64,000 nt of DNA from contig CP141146.1 in assembly GCA_035235625.1 (NCBI GenBank), forward strand, positions 15,618,501 to 15,682,500. The letters run 5' to 3'. Shown one piece after another: positions 49,181-61,143 of this stretch (its first letter is position 1; every line of letters starts with the position of its first letter). Origin of the DNA: Saururus chinensis (lineage: Eukaryota; Streptophyta; Magnoliopsida; Piperales; Saururaceae). Made by a program: the position numbers and the translations under genes. The notes beneath the pieces are model-generated. The model worked only from the letters and a program-made list of their open reading frames with translations, was not told the DNA's origin and made no database searches.

Positions 49181-50029
49181 TCACTGGAATGGTGCTACAC
49201 TATTCTGATATTCATTTATTATAATATGTATGTGTGGCAGGTTTATTTAAAACCTAAGGGTAGTTTCATTTTGAAATAGCTAATCTGACATTTATGTTTA
49301 AAACCCAGAGAATATAAAATATTGGCTTCTTTAATTAGGTAATATGGAAAAAAACTCTATAAAATAAATCTTAAAATGTATAAAATAGGGATATATAAAT
49401 AGTTATGTTACGTGTATATCACTAAGCTATAGCTAGAATAATAATTTGACTAATAAATATAATTCTAATATATATATAGATATATAAAGAATATATTGAT
49501 AAGATTCTAAATAATCTAATAAGCTATGTGATGCATATTCTCAATATTTTTTTAAATAATAAAATACTTAAAAAATCCAATAGCATGTGCATTTTGTATG
49601 TACATTCTTACTAATATGATAAAAAGGAACAAGAAAAAAATAAAACTCTATCAAATGGCTCCAAAATGCTCATAAGAGTGTGGCCTTAGATTAATAATAT
49701 TCACTTTGACATCTAAGCAAATATTGACCAACAGCAAGAGTATGACAACAAGTCACGTGGCTTCAAAATGCTCACTTGAGTGTGTTTCAGTAGTCACATA
49801 ACCAGCAGAAAGCTTGAGTATGACAACAATTACCTCATATCAATAACCAGGAATTCAAATTTGAAGACGTTGACACAACTACTAGAGGGAAATTTTGCCA
49901 AACAAGAAAGATAGGAAAAATTATTCAGTAATCTCAAGTTAGATGTGCACCTATTTTATAAGGGAAGTATTCTTTATAGGGTTTATTTACCGTCAAGAAT
50001 ATACGTAAAATATTTATTTTTAAGAAATT
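49181..50029 (+). other. Upstream region of lipase copy 2, shared with copy 1
   Basis: 49795-49945 aligns with 20740-20900 upstream of lipase copy 1. A smaller diverged repeat (AGTATGACAACAA, then GCTTCAAAATGCTCA) lies at 49670-49790. The AT-rich DNA before that shows nothing recognisable. Confidence 0.55.
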
Positions 50030-50980
50030 AATGGTGCATATATTAGTACATATTAACGTAAATATTGCTTACGCTAATATATACTAATATGTGTGAATAG
50101 TAATTTAAAAAACAAAACACATATATTCTTTATACTCAGCTTGTTGTTAGAGAAAAATATAAAAAATGCTTACTTTTATGAGAGCCATCGATCATAAAAA
50201 TCAGATGGCAAACATACTAGCGCAGCGAAAATCCATTATAATTTATCCACACGCAAAGGGAAAAAAGGTAACAGATCATTTGCACACAAAGCCTCCTTAG
50301 CTTATAAACAAAAAAGATCCGCCTTCCAAATTGGCAGAGCTGTTGAACTTTTCTCCCAAAGTCATGTTGACTGTGTCAACGGTCTTTACAATAATCCCAG
50401 TCTTCCCCGCAAACGTGTTAAACTACGTGACCAATACGTGTTTAATTTTCAAACTTAGAACGGCAGCCAATAAAAATCAGTACTGGCCAAATTTCAGTGC
50501 AAGAACGCCTACACTGGAAGAAAGAGTCCATATAAGCATCTTCACTGAATTTTATAAGAAAGTGACTATATTAACGTTGATAAATTCCTATTGATAAGAC
50601 TAATTCACATTAAATTTAGAACATGGTCTCATGTTCTTTTTTTAATGTGAGTCAAACGTAAAAAATGTTTAGGAAGCATCCATCTTTAAAATTGATAGCA
50701 CATATGTTACAGCATGTTAGCCTAAGATTACTTATGCTAATGTAATATATGTACCGTAGATCTCAAAGATGAATGTTTCTCATATATTCCTTACGCTGGT
50801 CTGTAAGTAAATGAGGTACAAATTTATTGGGTTGCTCATATGGCTCCCATCATTTTTTTAAGTTTAGGTACTGGGGAACAACAGGAAAGTGTTTGTAAGA
50901 AACTTCGAGAAATAGAATAAAAAACATAACCTTATTTTTTGCTTTCTTTTGGGGGACAGAAATTTAATGAGGTGCGAATA
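50030..50980 (+). other. Start of the duplicated block shared by lipase copies 2 and 3
   Basis: From about 50030 the sequence matches 59018 onward (GGTGCATAT, then ATATAAAAAATGCTTACTTT, CAGATGGCAAACATACTAGC). It includes one copy (about 50509-50850) of a unit present four times before copy 3. Small open frames here are not supported as genes. Confidence 0.75.
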
Positions 50981-50987
50981 GCACATT

Positions 50988-50999
50988 CTATTTATATGT
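50988..50999 (+). promoter_or_regulatory. TATA box candidate, lipase copy 2
   Basis: CTATTTATATGT lies about 95 bp before the start codon, in a context (GCACATTC before, GAACTGAGAGCTGCATCTTC after) kept in copy 3. Confidence 0.6.
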
Positions 51000-51083
51000 G
51001 AACTGAGAGCTGCATCTTCAGCCATATTCCAGAGCCCAGCCAAGTCAAGAAGAAGGAAGAGAGAGCTAGCTAGCTGAAGGCCA

Positions 51084-54000
51084 ATGGCCATCTCTCTCCC
51101 GGAGACTACTGCTCTCCGGCAGTGCCTCCCCCGATCCTTCCCTTCCCCGTCTCCATCTCCTCCGAGCGTGAGCTGCAGATGGACCACAGAGCCGCACCCA
51201 CAAGCCATTCAGCCCGGCAGGAGAAAACCCATTACGGCCATCACCCGGGTGGCCTCTCCCGAGACAGAAGACTCTGTCTGCTCCATGATTACCGAGCTCC
51301 AACGGCAGAGGGAGCGTGAACATGAGCAGGAAGGATACGATGATGATGAAGAAGAAGAGATAATGAGAAGAGAAGCTCGAGAGGGCGTGAAGCTGGCCGA
51401 GAGGTGGAGGGAGATCCAGGGAGAGGGTGACTGGGCAGGTCTGCTCGATCCGATGGACCCGATTCTGAGGTCCGAGCTGATCCGGTACGGGGAGATGGCG
51501 CAGGCCTGCTACGACGCCTTCGACTACGACCCCTGCTCTCGCTACTGCGGCAGCTGCAAGTTCCATCCCTGCAGCTTCTTCCAGTCCCTCGGCATGACGG
51601 ACGCTGGCTACCAGGTCACCCGCTACCTCTACGCCACCTCCAGCATCGCCCTCCCCAAATTCTTCCGAAAGTCGTCGTGGCAGTCTCGCGTCTGGAGCAA
51701 CTACGCCAACTGGATCGGCTTCGTCGCCGTCTCGGACGACGCCACTTCCCGCCGCCTCGGCCGCCGAGACATAGTCGTTGCATGGCGTGGCACGGTCACC
51801 CGGCTCGAGTGGATCGCCGATCTGATGGACTTCCTGGTGCCCTTCCCGGGCCACCCGACCCCGGGCCTCAAAGTGGAGTCGGGCTTCTTGAACCTGTACA
51901 CGGAGAAGGAGGAAAGCTGCCAGTTTTGCAAGTACTCCGCCAGGGAGCAGATCCTGGCGGAGGTCCGGCGGCTCGTGCATCAATACTCCTTACCTGAGCA
52001 AGAGCTGAGCATCACCATCACAGGGCACAGCCTTGGGGCAGCGCTCGCGGTGATGAGTGCATACGACATAGCGGCGAAGGGGCTGAACCTGAGGGCTGAC
52101 GACGGGCGGGAGGTACCGGTGTCGGTCTTGTCGTTCGCGGGGCCGAGGGTGGGGAACGGGCGGTTCAAGGAGGCGGTGGAGGCGGCGGGGGTGAGGGTGC
52201 TGAGGGTGGTGAACTTGCACGACTCGGTGCCTAAGGTGCCGGGGCTGCTGGTCAACGAGCGGGTGCCGCCGCAGGTGCGGAGGCTGGTGGAGTGGCTGCC
52301 TTGGAGCTACTCGCACGTGGGGGTGGAGTTGGCGCTAGACCACAGCCACTCCCCATTCCTCAAGGCCACTAGCGACCTATCTTGCTTTCACAACTTGGAG
52401 GCCCACTTACACTTGCTTGACGGGTGAGCCCATTTTCCTCTTTAATTTTGCACCTTCGAAGTAGGAGGCCAACTTTTTTTTTTTTCTTGCTAAAGAGTTG
52501 GAGGCCCACTTGCACGGCTGCTTTCCATGCGAAGGTTTGAGTCAAACATATTAATATATTTTAAAATTGAGGCCCATTTATATTTATATGTGTTTAATCT
52601 CACATATGTGAGCTCAGGCATCGTGCATCTTCGATTTTTTCTCTTTCTTACATATCATTCAAATTTGAAGTTTAGGAAGGGATTAGAAACGGAATAGTAT
52701 TTAATTTACTTTTCTTTGAAGTTTCTTATATATATATATATATACACACACATTAGCTACCTAAATAGTTGGTAACATTTTGTTGGCTCCCCTCCTTGCC
52801 TAAGAGCAGTATTTTTGCTTTTTTTTTTAAAAAAATGCCACTTGATTACAAAGACATATATGTTTTTATAAAATATAAGTATGAAATATACCCTAAAGTC
52901 AAACTTAATGTAGTTATAACAGAGCATCACACTATCTTATTAACATAACAACATAACTATGATACTCCCGCTTACCTACATAAATTGTCTTATTTAAAAA
53001 ATACTTATCATATTAATTGTCTTATTTTTTATTTTCTCACTAACTAGAACACTTCTAATGTGCTTCTTCCTTTAATAGTAGGAGCATGGGAATCTAAGAA
53101 ATGCGATGAACATTATTGTCTTTTTGTGCTTTGAAAAAGTATTGAGTTAGTTATAATTTTGTCCTAGATGCTTCTTAATTAAAATATGACTCGTAGAGTA
53201 ATTAATAAACTAGTGTCATGAAGTGAATACTTTTGTACTTATTAATATAACAATTATAATCCTTTACCGTACATGGTTTAATATGTGACGTCGTAGACTA
53301 AGCGCCCTCTATACACAAAATTGTAAGAATGACAATTTTTTTTAAGATGTAAGACCAACATATTGCTTTCATATAAAATCTACATTATCCCTTAAAAGAA
53401 ATGGAATACCATGTGGTGGTATTTAGGGTAAGCATTAGCCTCTTACATTAGAAAAAAAACAGTCTATCACTATTGCTTCAGCCTTTATTTACCAATTTCT
53501 CTTTTTAACAACTCAATCATTTTTTTTCTTTTCACAACATCGATCTATGCAAGAGTTCAGCTTCCCAATTTCCCTTCTTTGGTGCTGGGTATGCTTGTTT
53601 TGCTTTTCTATTCTGTCATTCTATTCTAAAAGCAGTTTCTAGTTACATTGTAATTAGGGAACAAAACTTTATCCACAATTACATATTGAGAAACAATAAG
53701 GGCATATTTAGGTGAATTTAACCTCTATGTTCATGATGAGCTTTTATGATTAAATGATGTTGTTCACATTATTAAGTATTCAAATTATTACTATTATCGC
53801 ACAATCTCATCTTTTGTAACTATTATCATAATCACTATAATTAAATGCTAATTATTACGATAATTTTGGTGACAGTTATCAAGGAAAAGGGCAGAGGTTC
53901 ATGCTATCAAGTGGGAGGGACATTGCGTTGGTAAACAAGGCAAGTGACTTCTTGAAGGATCACCACCTAGTCCCATCCTACTGGAGGCAAGATGAGAACA

Positions 54001-54158
54001 AAGGGATGATAAGGGGCCATGATGGACGGTGGGTACAGCCTAACCGTCCTCGACTCGACGACCACCCTCCGGACATCCACCTCCATCTTCAGCAGATTGG
54101 ATTACCTTCTTTTCCATTATCATCTCCTTCTTCTTCTTATTCACTTGAGTCCAAATAA
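51084..54158 (+). CDS. PLA1-Igamma: Phospholipase A1-Igamma-like plastidial lipase, copy 2
   Basis: Same family and likely plastid role as copy 1: an sn-1 acyl hydrolase of the DAD1-like class-3 lipases. Exons 51084-52423 and 53876-54158, separated by a 1452-bp GT-AG phase-2 intron, give 540 residues. The putative transit peptide spans about residues 1-57, followed by the acidic YDDDEEEE run. The nucleophile is Ser316 (GHSLG), the triad Asp is Asp380 (LHD), and the likely His is His436 (HNLEAHLH) by spacing. It lacks one Glu of the VEEWLPW block found in copies 1 and 3, and its exon-1 end (HSHSPFLKATSDLSCF) differs from both. The C-terminus is intact with a PSFPLSSPSSSYSLESK tail. The start is the ATG in CCAATGGCC, conserved in copy 3. 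It is the most complete member of the 2/3 pair. Confidence 0.95.
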
Positions 54159-54690
54159 GACCTCACTCACCCAGAGGCATGCTCAAATATTTCTAAATAC
54201 ATTCTTTGTAGATAGAGAGTAAAAATAAAAATGGAATATAGATGAGGCATTGTCATGCTTAGCATGTGAATGCTGCTTTTTGTAGATTTGCTTTTTTGTA
54301 CATTTACCATTGTGAACGAGATGAGCATAGTTCTCTCTATTTTTTTGTCTATATTAGATTGATTTTCTCTTCTTTTTTCACTTATTCTTCTTACATCTAA
54401 ACTGAGGAGAAGGTAATAAAACTATTGATGAGAAATTCCAATGCAATTAACCATGACTCCTTGAAAATTGCAGTAGAGTATTGATAGGGCCCCAACTGAG
54501 CCAGACTTTCCCCCATGTCCGTGCCATTTCCCCTAGTTTCTAAAGCGATCTTCCAACTTCCCTTGTGCCAAATCCCATTTTCATCAGCGGTCAATTCCTA
54601 AACACCCGCTAGAGTCGGCTGCATAAGCTCTTTAGTGTCACACCAGCTCTCCTCAGGTGGAAATAAGTCAACCTCGTCGGGTTAAGTTTG
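54159..54690 (+). other. 3' flank of lipase copy 2
   Basis: 54165-54490 aligns with the 3' flank of copy 1 (24060-24390). Beyond about 54600 the sequence turns into retrotransposon DNA. Confidence 0.6.
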
Positions 54691-55480
54691 AGAGGATTCT
54701 AATAAAACTCCAATGCATCATGATCAAGTGTCACAATCTTCATTTGTAATCTAGGTGCAATAGGATCCAGGTCATCCTTGCCAACAAACTAGGCAGTAAT
54801 GTACTCCTCTGTGCATTATGTACACTACTTGTTCATCCAAAATAGCATCAATATATTCTTTTCATGCAAGTGGATTGGGTTAGATAGGAGAAATACAAGG
54901 CTCAAGGGACAAGTCATCAGATGGGTTATCAAGCATAAGGGAAGGACCATTATAAGCAGCCAAATCCTAAATGTGATAAGTAGTAGGAATGTAATCATTA
55001 GAAGTAATATCAATAACTAAGGCATTAGAACCAATCCATTTTACCATTTTGAATAATCCATCACTACATAATTGCAACTACCTTACGCTCTAAAAGGAAA
55101 CTATTAAGTCCAAATCATAACATAGTCACTCACATTAAATTCTTTATAGTGCCAACGTGAATCAACATAAATTTTATATTTGTTCATCATCCAGCTCAAT
55201 TTGTTTACAAGTATCTTGATCCAAATCATGAATATGTCATGCAATTACTTCAGCAGACGCAAAAAACCAAACATGTGGTGACATGGGAATAAGATTGACA
55301 TGCTTCCTAGGTTTGTAACCATAAACAACTTTAAATGGACTCATTCCTATTGATATATTAATTGAAGTATACAAACTAAGTGGCTAGAATAATAGAATAA
55401 TCAAACATCTCAAAAGGTTTCCAAGGCTTCTATTCACAACTTCTATTTGTCCATTGATTTGATAGAGATATGTCATAGAA
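54691..55480 (-). pseudogene. Ty3-type integrase C-terminal fragment
   Basis: On the minus strand the region reads LIPMSPHVWFFASAEVIA, then a degenerate stretch with FKMVKWIGSNALVIDI and TYHIDLA-like sequence, corresponding to the integrase C-terminus of non-chromodomain Ty3 elements (the usual pattern is a pro-rich segment, DRVMV, then INDNAY-LDLP and FNVSDLSP). Many stops break it. It interrupts the 3' flank that copies 1 and 2 otherwise share, so it arrived after that duplication. Confidence 0.55.
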
Positions 55481-56090
55481 AATTTCATCTTTGTTCTTAC
55501 CTATGCCAAAAGGTTTTCCAAAAATAACTCTAGCAATAAGAAGGTAGCAGATTAGAAGCTTTTAGTGAGAACTCTAGAGTTGCCTTCAACAACAAGAGAT
55601 CTCTAGTGAGTTAATAGCATGTGGTAGAGATAGAACAAGGGCAAGAAAGGAATAGATGGAAAGAGGAAAGAGAAAACTAATTTCTCTGGAGTCAACACGA
55701 GAGACGCTCCCAGTATCAGCACCAATAGATGTTGAAATCAACACTGACAAGGAGATTTTTTACTAGAAAATTTGCAGAGTAATTTTCTAAAGAAAAAGTT
55801 CTATTATTCATAAAGTATTGGCCTTTTAGATTTAAATAATGCACAACTAGGAAATTACAAATCAACTTTTAAATCCTAATTAAAATAACTTATTTTGACA
55901 AAGTTTCAATTTAAATAGAAGTTTAATCAAAATAGAATGCATAAAAAGTGGGAACTCTCTAAATAGTCATTGGACGATAGCCATCTCCCTGTGGGTATAG
56001 ACCCATATGCGCTTAGTGTTTACACCATATTTGCGCTTCACTTTCTTCTTCAACGTGGTGGTTCCTTAATAAAAGTGCCAAGTGGAGATG
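55481..56090. mobile_element. Retrotransposon remnant after the integrase fragment
   Basis: It contains CAGTATCAGCACCAATAGAT, then TGTTGAAATCAACACTGAC, which looks like a primer-binding-site/LTR junction, but neither orientation nor limits can be set. The duplicated flank resumes at about 56095. Confidence 0.3.
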
Positions 56091-56094
56091 GAAC

Positions 56095-56473
56095 AATAAG
56101 AAGATAGTGTGGTTCAATGTATAAAGAAATAATAAGAAGAAGATAGTGGATTACCAAATATTTTACATACAATGATAAATGATACTACTAGTAATTAAGA
56201 TGTTTATTCAATTGCAAGTTGCTAAGTGGAGAGTAAGTGAAGGTGCAGGCTAAGGTAGAGCAACATTGAGTTGGATGGTAAGAAAATAGTTTTATATTGA
56301 TTAATAACATGTTGCATAATCTTACCAAAAATGATAATGTTGCTCTTTTTCAAAAAGTGTCGACATAAGGTCACTTAACCCTTAGCTACAAAAAATTTAC
56401 ATTGAACATAGTACTACAAATTTCACGCTCTCACTATTGTCCACAATCTTGAAAAATTGTGAGGAGAGGAAAG
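56095..56473 (+). other. Distal 3' flank of lipase copy 2, shared with copy 1
   Basis: Aligns with 25175-25590 (AGAAGATAGTGTGGTTCAAT, AAGTGGAGAG, CTAAGGTAGA), so the copy 1/copy 2 duplication reached here. Confidence 0.65.
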
Positions 56474-56985
56474 TTGTGACACTCAAGAAATTTCAAAAAA
56501 ACTTTAATCAATTTTTTTTTCAAAAATATGTGATTTGTCGACAAACTTATTGACATGTCAACCAATCAAACAATGTTGTGTTGACATGCCCATGACTGAC
56601 TTGGTAAGATACCTTACTTCACTCTGAAGTTTCCTCCTATATATGTAAATGTTCCTTCTCATTCCAAATTAGCTCCTTGAGCTCTAGAAGGATAATTCAA
56701 ACTTATAAGAGGTGATTTGGGTAGATTTTGTCGCCAAATTGTAGAAAGTAAGGAACTAAAAGATTTAGGAGATGGATTGCAAGTTATAATACTAGAGGAA
56801 TTCAAGGTAAGATTGTTGCCTATCAATAAAGTTTGAACCCTAATACTTGTTGCTATAAGTAAAAGATGTTGGATGATAAACTCAATAGAATTCTTGCATG
56901 CCAATTGGATAAATGTGTACATTTTCATGATTATAGTTTGATGAACTAATTTTAATAAGATAAGTGATTGTTGAGAGCACCAAAA
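56474..56985 (+). mobile_element. Possible LTR fragment
   Basis: It begins TTGTGACACTCAAGAAATTT, resembling a chromovirus-type LTR start, and holds a TATA-like CTATATATGTAA (about 56638). No right end is visible before the next LTR. Confidence 0.35.
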
Positions 56986-59010
56986 TTGTCACAACCCGGA
57001 TTTTTAAGAGCATTTTTAAATAGCACGAATGGTAAGTAGCGAGAATTTTTTTTCTTTTTTCTTAAATACAAAACAAACCATTCGATTAAATATCTAGATC
57101 ATGATAACTGGGGTTTACAAATACAGATATCAAATCATATGATATTATTTAACGCTTGAAAATTTATAAAGAACAACTCATCCATCTAAGTACAAGTCCG
57201 TCATCCGTCTGAAAATAAATAACAAGTTGACTCTCACGCTAAAGGTACACTTACGTACCAAAGTTGCAGACACGAAGAAACTTCATCCTATACGCATCAA
57301 TCTTAGTCTCACTCGTTGTCGCCTGGAAAACCTGCAACAAAGCAAACCAAACAACAACCATAACCACAATGGAGCATCTCCGCCTTTAGGAGAAGAGCTT
57401 CCAAAGGACAAAAGGTTTAATTAATATTTTTCAAATCGGGCAAACATCACCCGATGTTAGTTGCCTACGTACTCATCAGACAACATCTCCAATGTTTCCA
57501 ACAAGATCGGATCCAGACGTAGTTCTGCCTAGAAACTACTCTATCCTACAAAGCATAGCATCACACATGCAATGCTTAGATATTTTTAACCTACATTTTA
57601 GTAAGTCCTTTAACTGTTCAACTTGTCTAATTAACAAGCAATATTAAATAATGTTATTAATTATCTCATAACCCTTGTTCAATAATTAATACTACCAAAT
57701 CTGTATTCACTTAGAGATAACTCGCCCCTCCAGAAATCTCCAGACAAAGGACTCCAACCTTGGAGTAGAGTGCTTAACAGCAGCTTCACCCAAATCCTCA
57801 GGGCTCTCAATAGCCTGCCACGAATCTGAAGAAGAGAATCTCAACTGTGCTCATGGACATAGATTGGCGAGAAGCAAAAGCCTTCAATAATGCTCATACA
57901 ACTCCGTTTTTCGTACGTACTAAATAGTCCTGGGAAGACCTGCAGAAGACACTTGGTAAAGACCCTTTGGTCAATTCCCAAACCGTTGTGGCGATGGAGA
58001 AGCATATCGCATTCTCCACCATCCCAACTCTGGGAGAAAATGTCTCATAAGACATTACTAATATATCCATAAAAGCCTCAGGTCCTTATGACCATTGACT
58101 CCCCAAAACATCTGAACTTTAACTAAATTATTTTCATCCAGTTAAGTATCTGCTCAACCATTTGGGTCCTCTTCACCTTTGAATCGGCCTAATAAATAGC
58201 TCATACACTGAGCTATGACTCATAGAACATCCCGTAACCACCCTCGGTTCATTACCCAAGGTCAAATTCTATGTCAGGGCCCCGTTCACTCCATGAACTG
58301 GTCCCAACCCTAAAGAGGGTATTTTAGTTATTATCTTAATTACCTGTTCTCCCTACAATCTAACGACAACCAAAATCTCTTGATTAGTCTTTATTAACCT
58401 TAAGTTACTGATATAACTTAACATAGCAATAATAAATGTAAGCATCAGAATAATCAACATACATAATATGCAGTCACACAAGTGCATAAATAACAAACGA
58501 AAGCCCATTGCACTCATTTGCAGGGCTAGGGCTTAACTAGTTCAAGCCCAAGAGTGTAAACAACTCTAACGCATCCCGTGATTTACATATGTAACACTCT
58601 AGTCGATCGATGTAATCAGTTGCAGACACGAGTAATCCGCTGCCCTAAACCTTGAGAATGAGAGTCATTCCTCTTGTTTCCTGTGATACTATAACCTGAT
58701 AAGGTCTTCATGTCACTTATTAGTCACACCCCTTCATTTTGAAGTCATTCCACGTCACTATAACGTACTAACGCTTAGTGGTTAGGTTAATTATTAGTTT
58801 CGACAGAAACGGAATATACTGCTCTTAAGGGCATTAGGGTAATTTTACCCCTTAGGGTATGCTATCCTCCCTTAAGTCATTCTGGTCATCACACTACCCT
58901 TTTATTTGTTTTAAGTCATAATCCTCTCAAGAAGCTCCACACTCAAACTGACTCGCGCTTCCATTCACACGACTGGGGGCGAATCCACTCAAGGGGTATT
59001 TCTATCATTT
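56986..59010 (-). mobile_element. Chromovirus-type LTR, minus orientation, next to the copy 3 duplication
   Basis: The plus-strand left end is TGTCACAACCCGGATTTTT. The block TTGCCTACGTACTCATCAGA followed by AGTTCTGCCTAG (57460-57533) matches 27050-27125 of solo LTR A, which fixes family and orientation. The right limit merges at about 59010 with the start of the block shared with copy 2 (59018), so this LTR sits at the duplication junction. No coding sequence. Confidence 0.6.
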
Positions 59011-59017
59011 GGTGCAT

Positions 59018-59491
59018 ATGTTAGTGCATATTAACATAAATACTACTTATGCTAATATATACTAGCATGTGCATAATTAATTTAAAAAATAAAACACTTA
59101 TATATTCTTTATACTCGGCTTGTTATTAGAGAAAAATATAAAAAATACTTCCTTTTATGAGAGCCATCGATCATAAAAATCAGATGGCAAATATACTAGC
59201 GCAGCGAAAATCCATTATAATTTATCCACACGCAAAGGGAGAAAAGGTAACAGATCATTTGCGCACAAAGCCTCCTTAGCTTCTAAACAAAAAAGGCCTT
59301 CCAAATTGGCAGGGCTGCTGAACTTTTCTCCCAGTCATGTTGACTGTGTCAACGGTCTTTAGTTAGTTGTACAATATTCCCAGTCTTCCTCGCAAACATG
59401 TTAAACTACGTGACCAATACATGCTTAATTTTCTAACTTAGAACGGCAGCCAATAAAAATCAGTACTGGCCAATCATTTTAGTGCAAGAAC
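59018..59491 (+). other. Start of the duplicated lipase block before copy 3
   Basis: Matches 50030-50505 before copy 2 with small indels, for example an extra AGTTAGTTGT near 59364. Confidence 0.75.
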
Positions 59492-60893
59492 GCCCACACT
59501 GGAAGGAAGAGTCCGTATAAGCATCTTCATTGAAATTTATAAGAAAGTGACTATATTAACGTTGACAAATTCCTATCGATAAGACTAGTTCACATTGAGC
59601 TTAGAACATGGTCCTATGCTTTTTCAACGTGAGAACGTAAGGAATGTTTGGAAAGCGTCCATCTTCGAAATCCATGGCACACATGCTACAACATGTTAGT
59701 AGCATGTTAGCATAAGATTATTTACGCTAATGTGTGCTAGTGTATGTACCATCTATCTCGAGATGGACGCTTTACATGTATTCCTTACGCCGGGTCTGTA
59801 AATAAGGAGGTACAAATTCATTGGGTTGGTCATATGGAACGCCCACAAGAAGGAAGAGTCCGTATAAGCATCTTCACTAAAATTTATAAGAAAGTGACTA
59901 TATTAATGTTGACAAATTCCTATCGATAAGACTAATTCACATTGAGCTTAGAACATGGTCCTATGCTTTTTCAACGTGAAAACGTAAGGAACGTTTAGGA
60001 AGCGTCCATCTTCGAAATCGACGGCACACATGCTACAGCATGTTAGTAGCATGTTAGCATAAGATTACTTACACTAATGTGTGCTAGTATATGTACCATC
60101 CATCTCGAGATGGATGCTTCTCATGTATTCCTTACACCGGGTCTATAAATAATTAAGGAGGTACAAATTCATTGAGTTGGTCATATGGAATGCCCACACC
60201 GGAAGGAAGAGTCCATATAAGCATCTTCACTAAAATTAATAAGAAATTGACTATGTTAACATTGACAAATTCCTATTGATAAGACTAGTTCACATTGCGC
60301 TTAGAACATGGTCCTATGCTTTTTCAACGTGATAACGTAAGGAATGTTTAGGAAGCATCCATCTTCGAAATCGACGGCACACATGCTACAGCATGTTAGT
60401 AGCATATTAGCATAAGATTGCTTATGTTAATGTGTGCTAGTATATGTACCATCCATCTCGAGATGGATGCTTCTCATGTATTCCTTACGCCGGGTCTATA
60501 AATAATTAAGGAGGTACAAATTCATTGAGTTGGTCATATGGAATGCCCACACCGGAAGGAAGAGTCCGTATAAGCATCTTCACTAAAATTTATAAGAAAG
60601 GGACTATATTAATATTGACAAATTCCTATCGATAAGACTAGTTCACATTGAGCTTAGAACATGGTCCTATGCCTTTTCAACGTGAGAACGTAAAGAACAT
60701 TTGGGAAGCGTTCTTCTTTGAAATTGATGGTACACTTGCTACAGCATGTTAGTAGCATCTTAGCATAAGATTACTTACACTAATGTGTACTAGTATATGT
60801 ATCATCCATATCGAGAAAGACGCTTCTCATATATTTCTTACCCCGGGTCTGTAAATAAGAAGGTACAAATTCATTGAGTTTGTCACATGGCTC
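59492..60893 (+). repeat. 350-bp tandem repeat, four copies, in the copy 3 promoter
   Basis: Units starting GCCCACACTGGAAGGAAGAG or close variants begin at 59492, 59841, 60192 and 60545 (periods 349-353 bp) and the array ends about 110 bp before the TATA box. Each unit holds an imperfect foldback: for instance GTAAGGAATG at about 59637 pairs with ATTCCTTACG at about 59780, and both arms carry a GCGTCCATCT-type core. Copy 2 has only one unit (50509-50850), so the array expanded after the copy 2/copy 3 duplication. Confidence 0.88.
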
Positions 60894-60999
60894 CCATCAT
60901 TTTTGAAGTTTAGGTGTTGGGGAACAACAGGAAAGTGTTTGTAAGAAACTTCGAGAAATAGAAGGAGACAGAAATTTAATGAGGTGCGCATAGCACATT

Positions 61000-61011
61000 C
61001 TATTTATATGT
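61000..61011 (+). promoter_or_regulatory. TATA box candidate, lipase copy 3
   Basis: CTATTTATATGT as in copy 2, now about 143 bp before the start codon because the leader is lengthened by a 48-bp duplication. Confidence 0.6.
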
Positions 61012-61035
61012 GAACTGAGAGCTGCATCTTCGGCC

Positions 61036-61131
61036 ATAGTCCAGTGCCCAGCCAAGTCAAGAAGAAGGAAGAGAGAGCTAGCTATAGTCCAGTGCCCAGC
61101 CAAGTCAAGAAGAAGGAAGAGAGAGCTAGCT
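61036..61131 (+). repeat. 48-bp direct duplication in the copy 3 leader
   Basis: ATAGTCCAGTGCCCAGCCAA...GAGCTAGCT occurs at 61036-61083 and again at 61084-61131. Copy 2 has a single copy at the same place. It lengthens the probable 5' leader without adding an ATG. Confidence 0.9.
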
Positions 61132-61143
61132 AGCTGAAGGCCA

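Noticed and set aside
51066-51983. 305-codon open frame antisense to lipase copy 2 exon 1 (and its counterpart at 61126-62031)
   Set aside because: Shadow of a GC-rich exon: the sense frame carries the lipase motifs and the antisense product has none.
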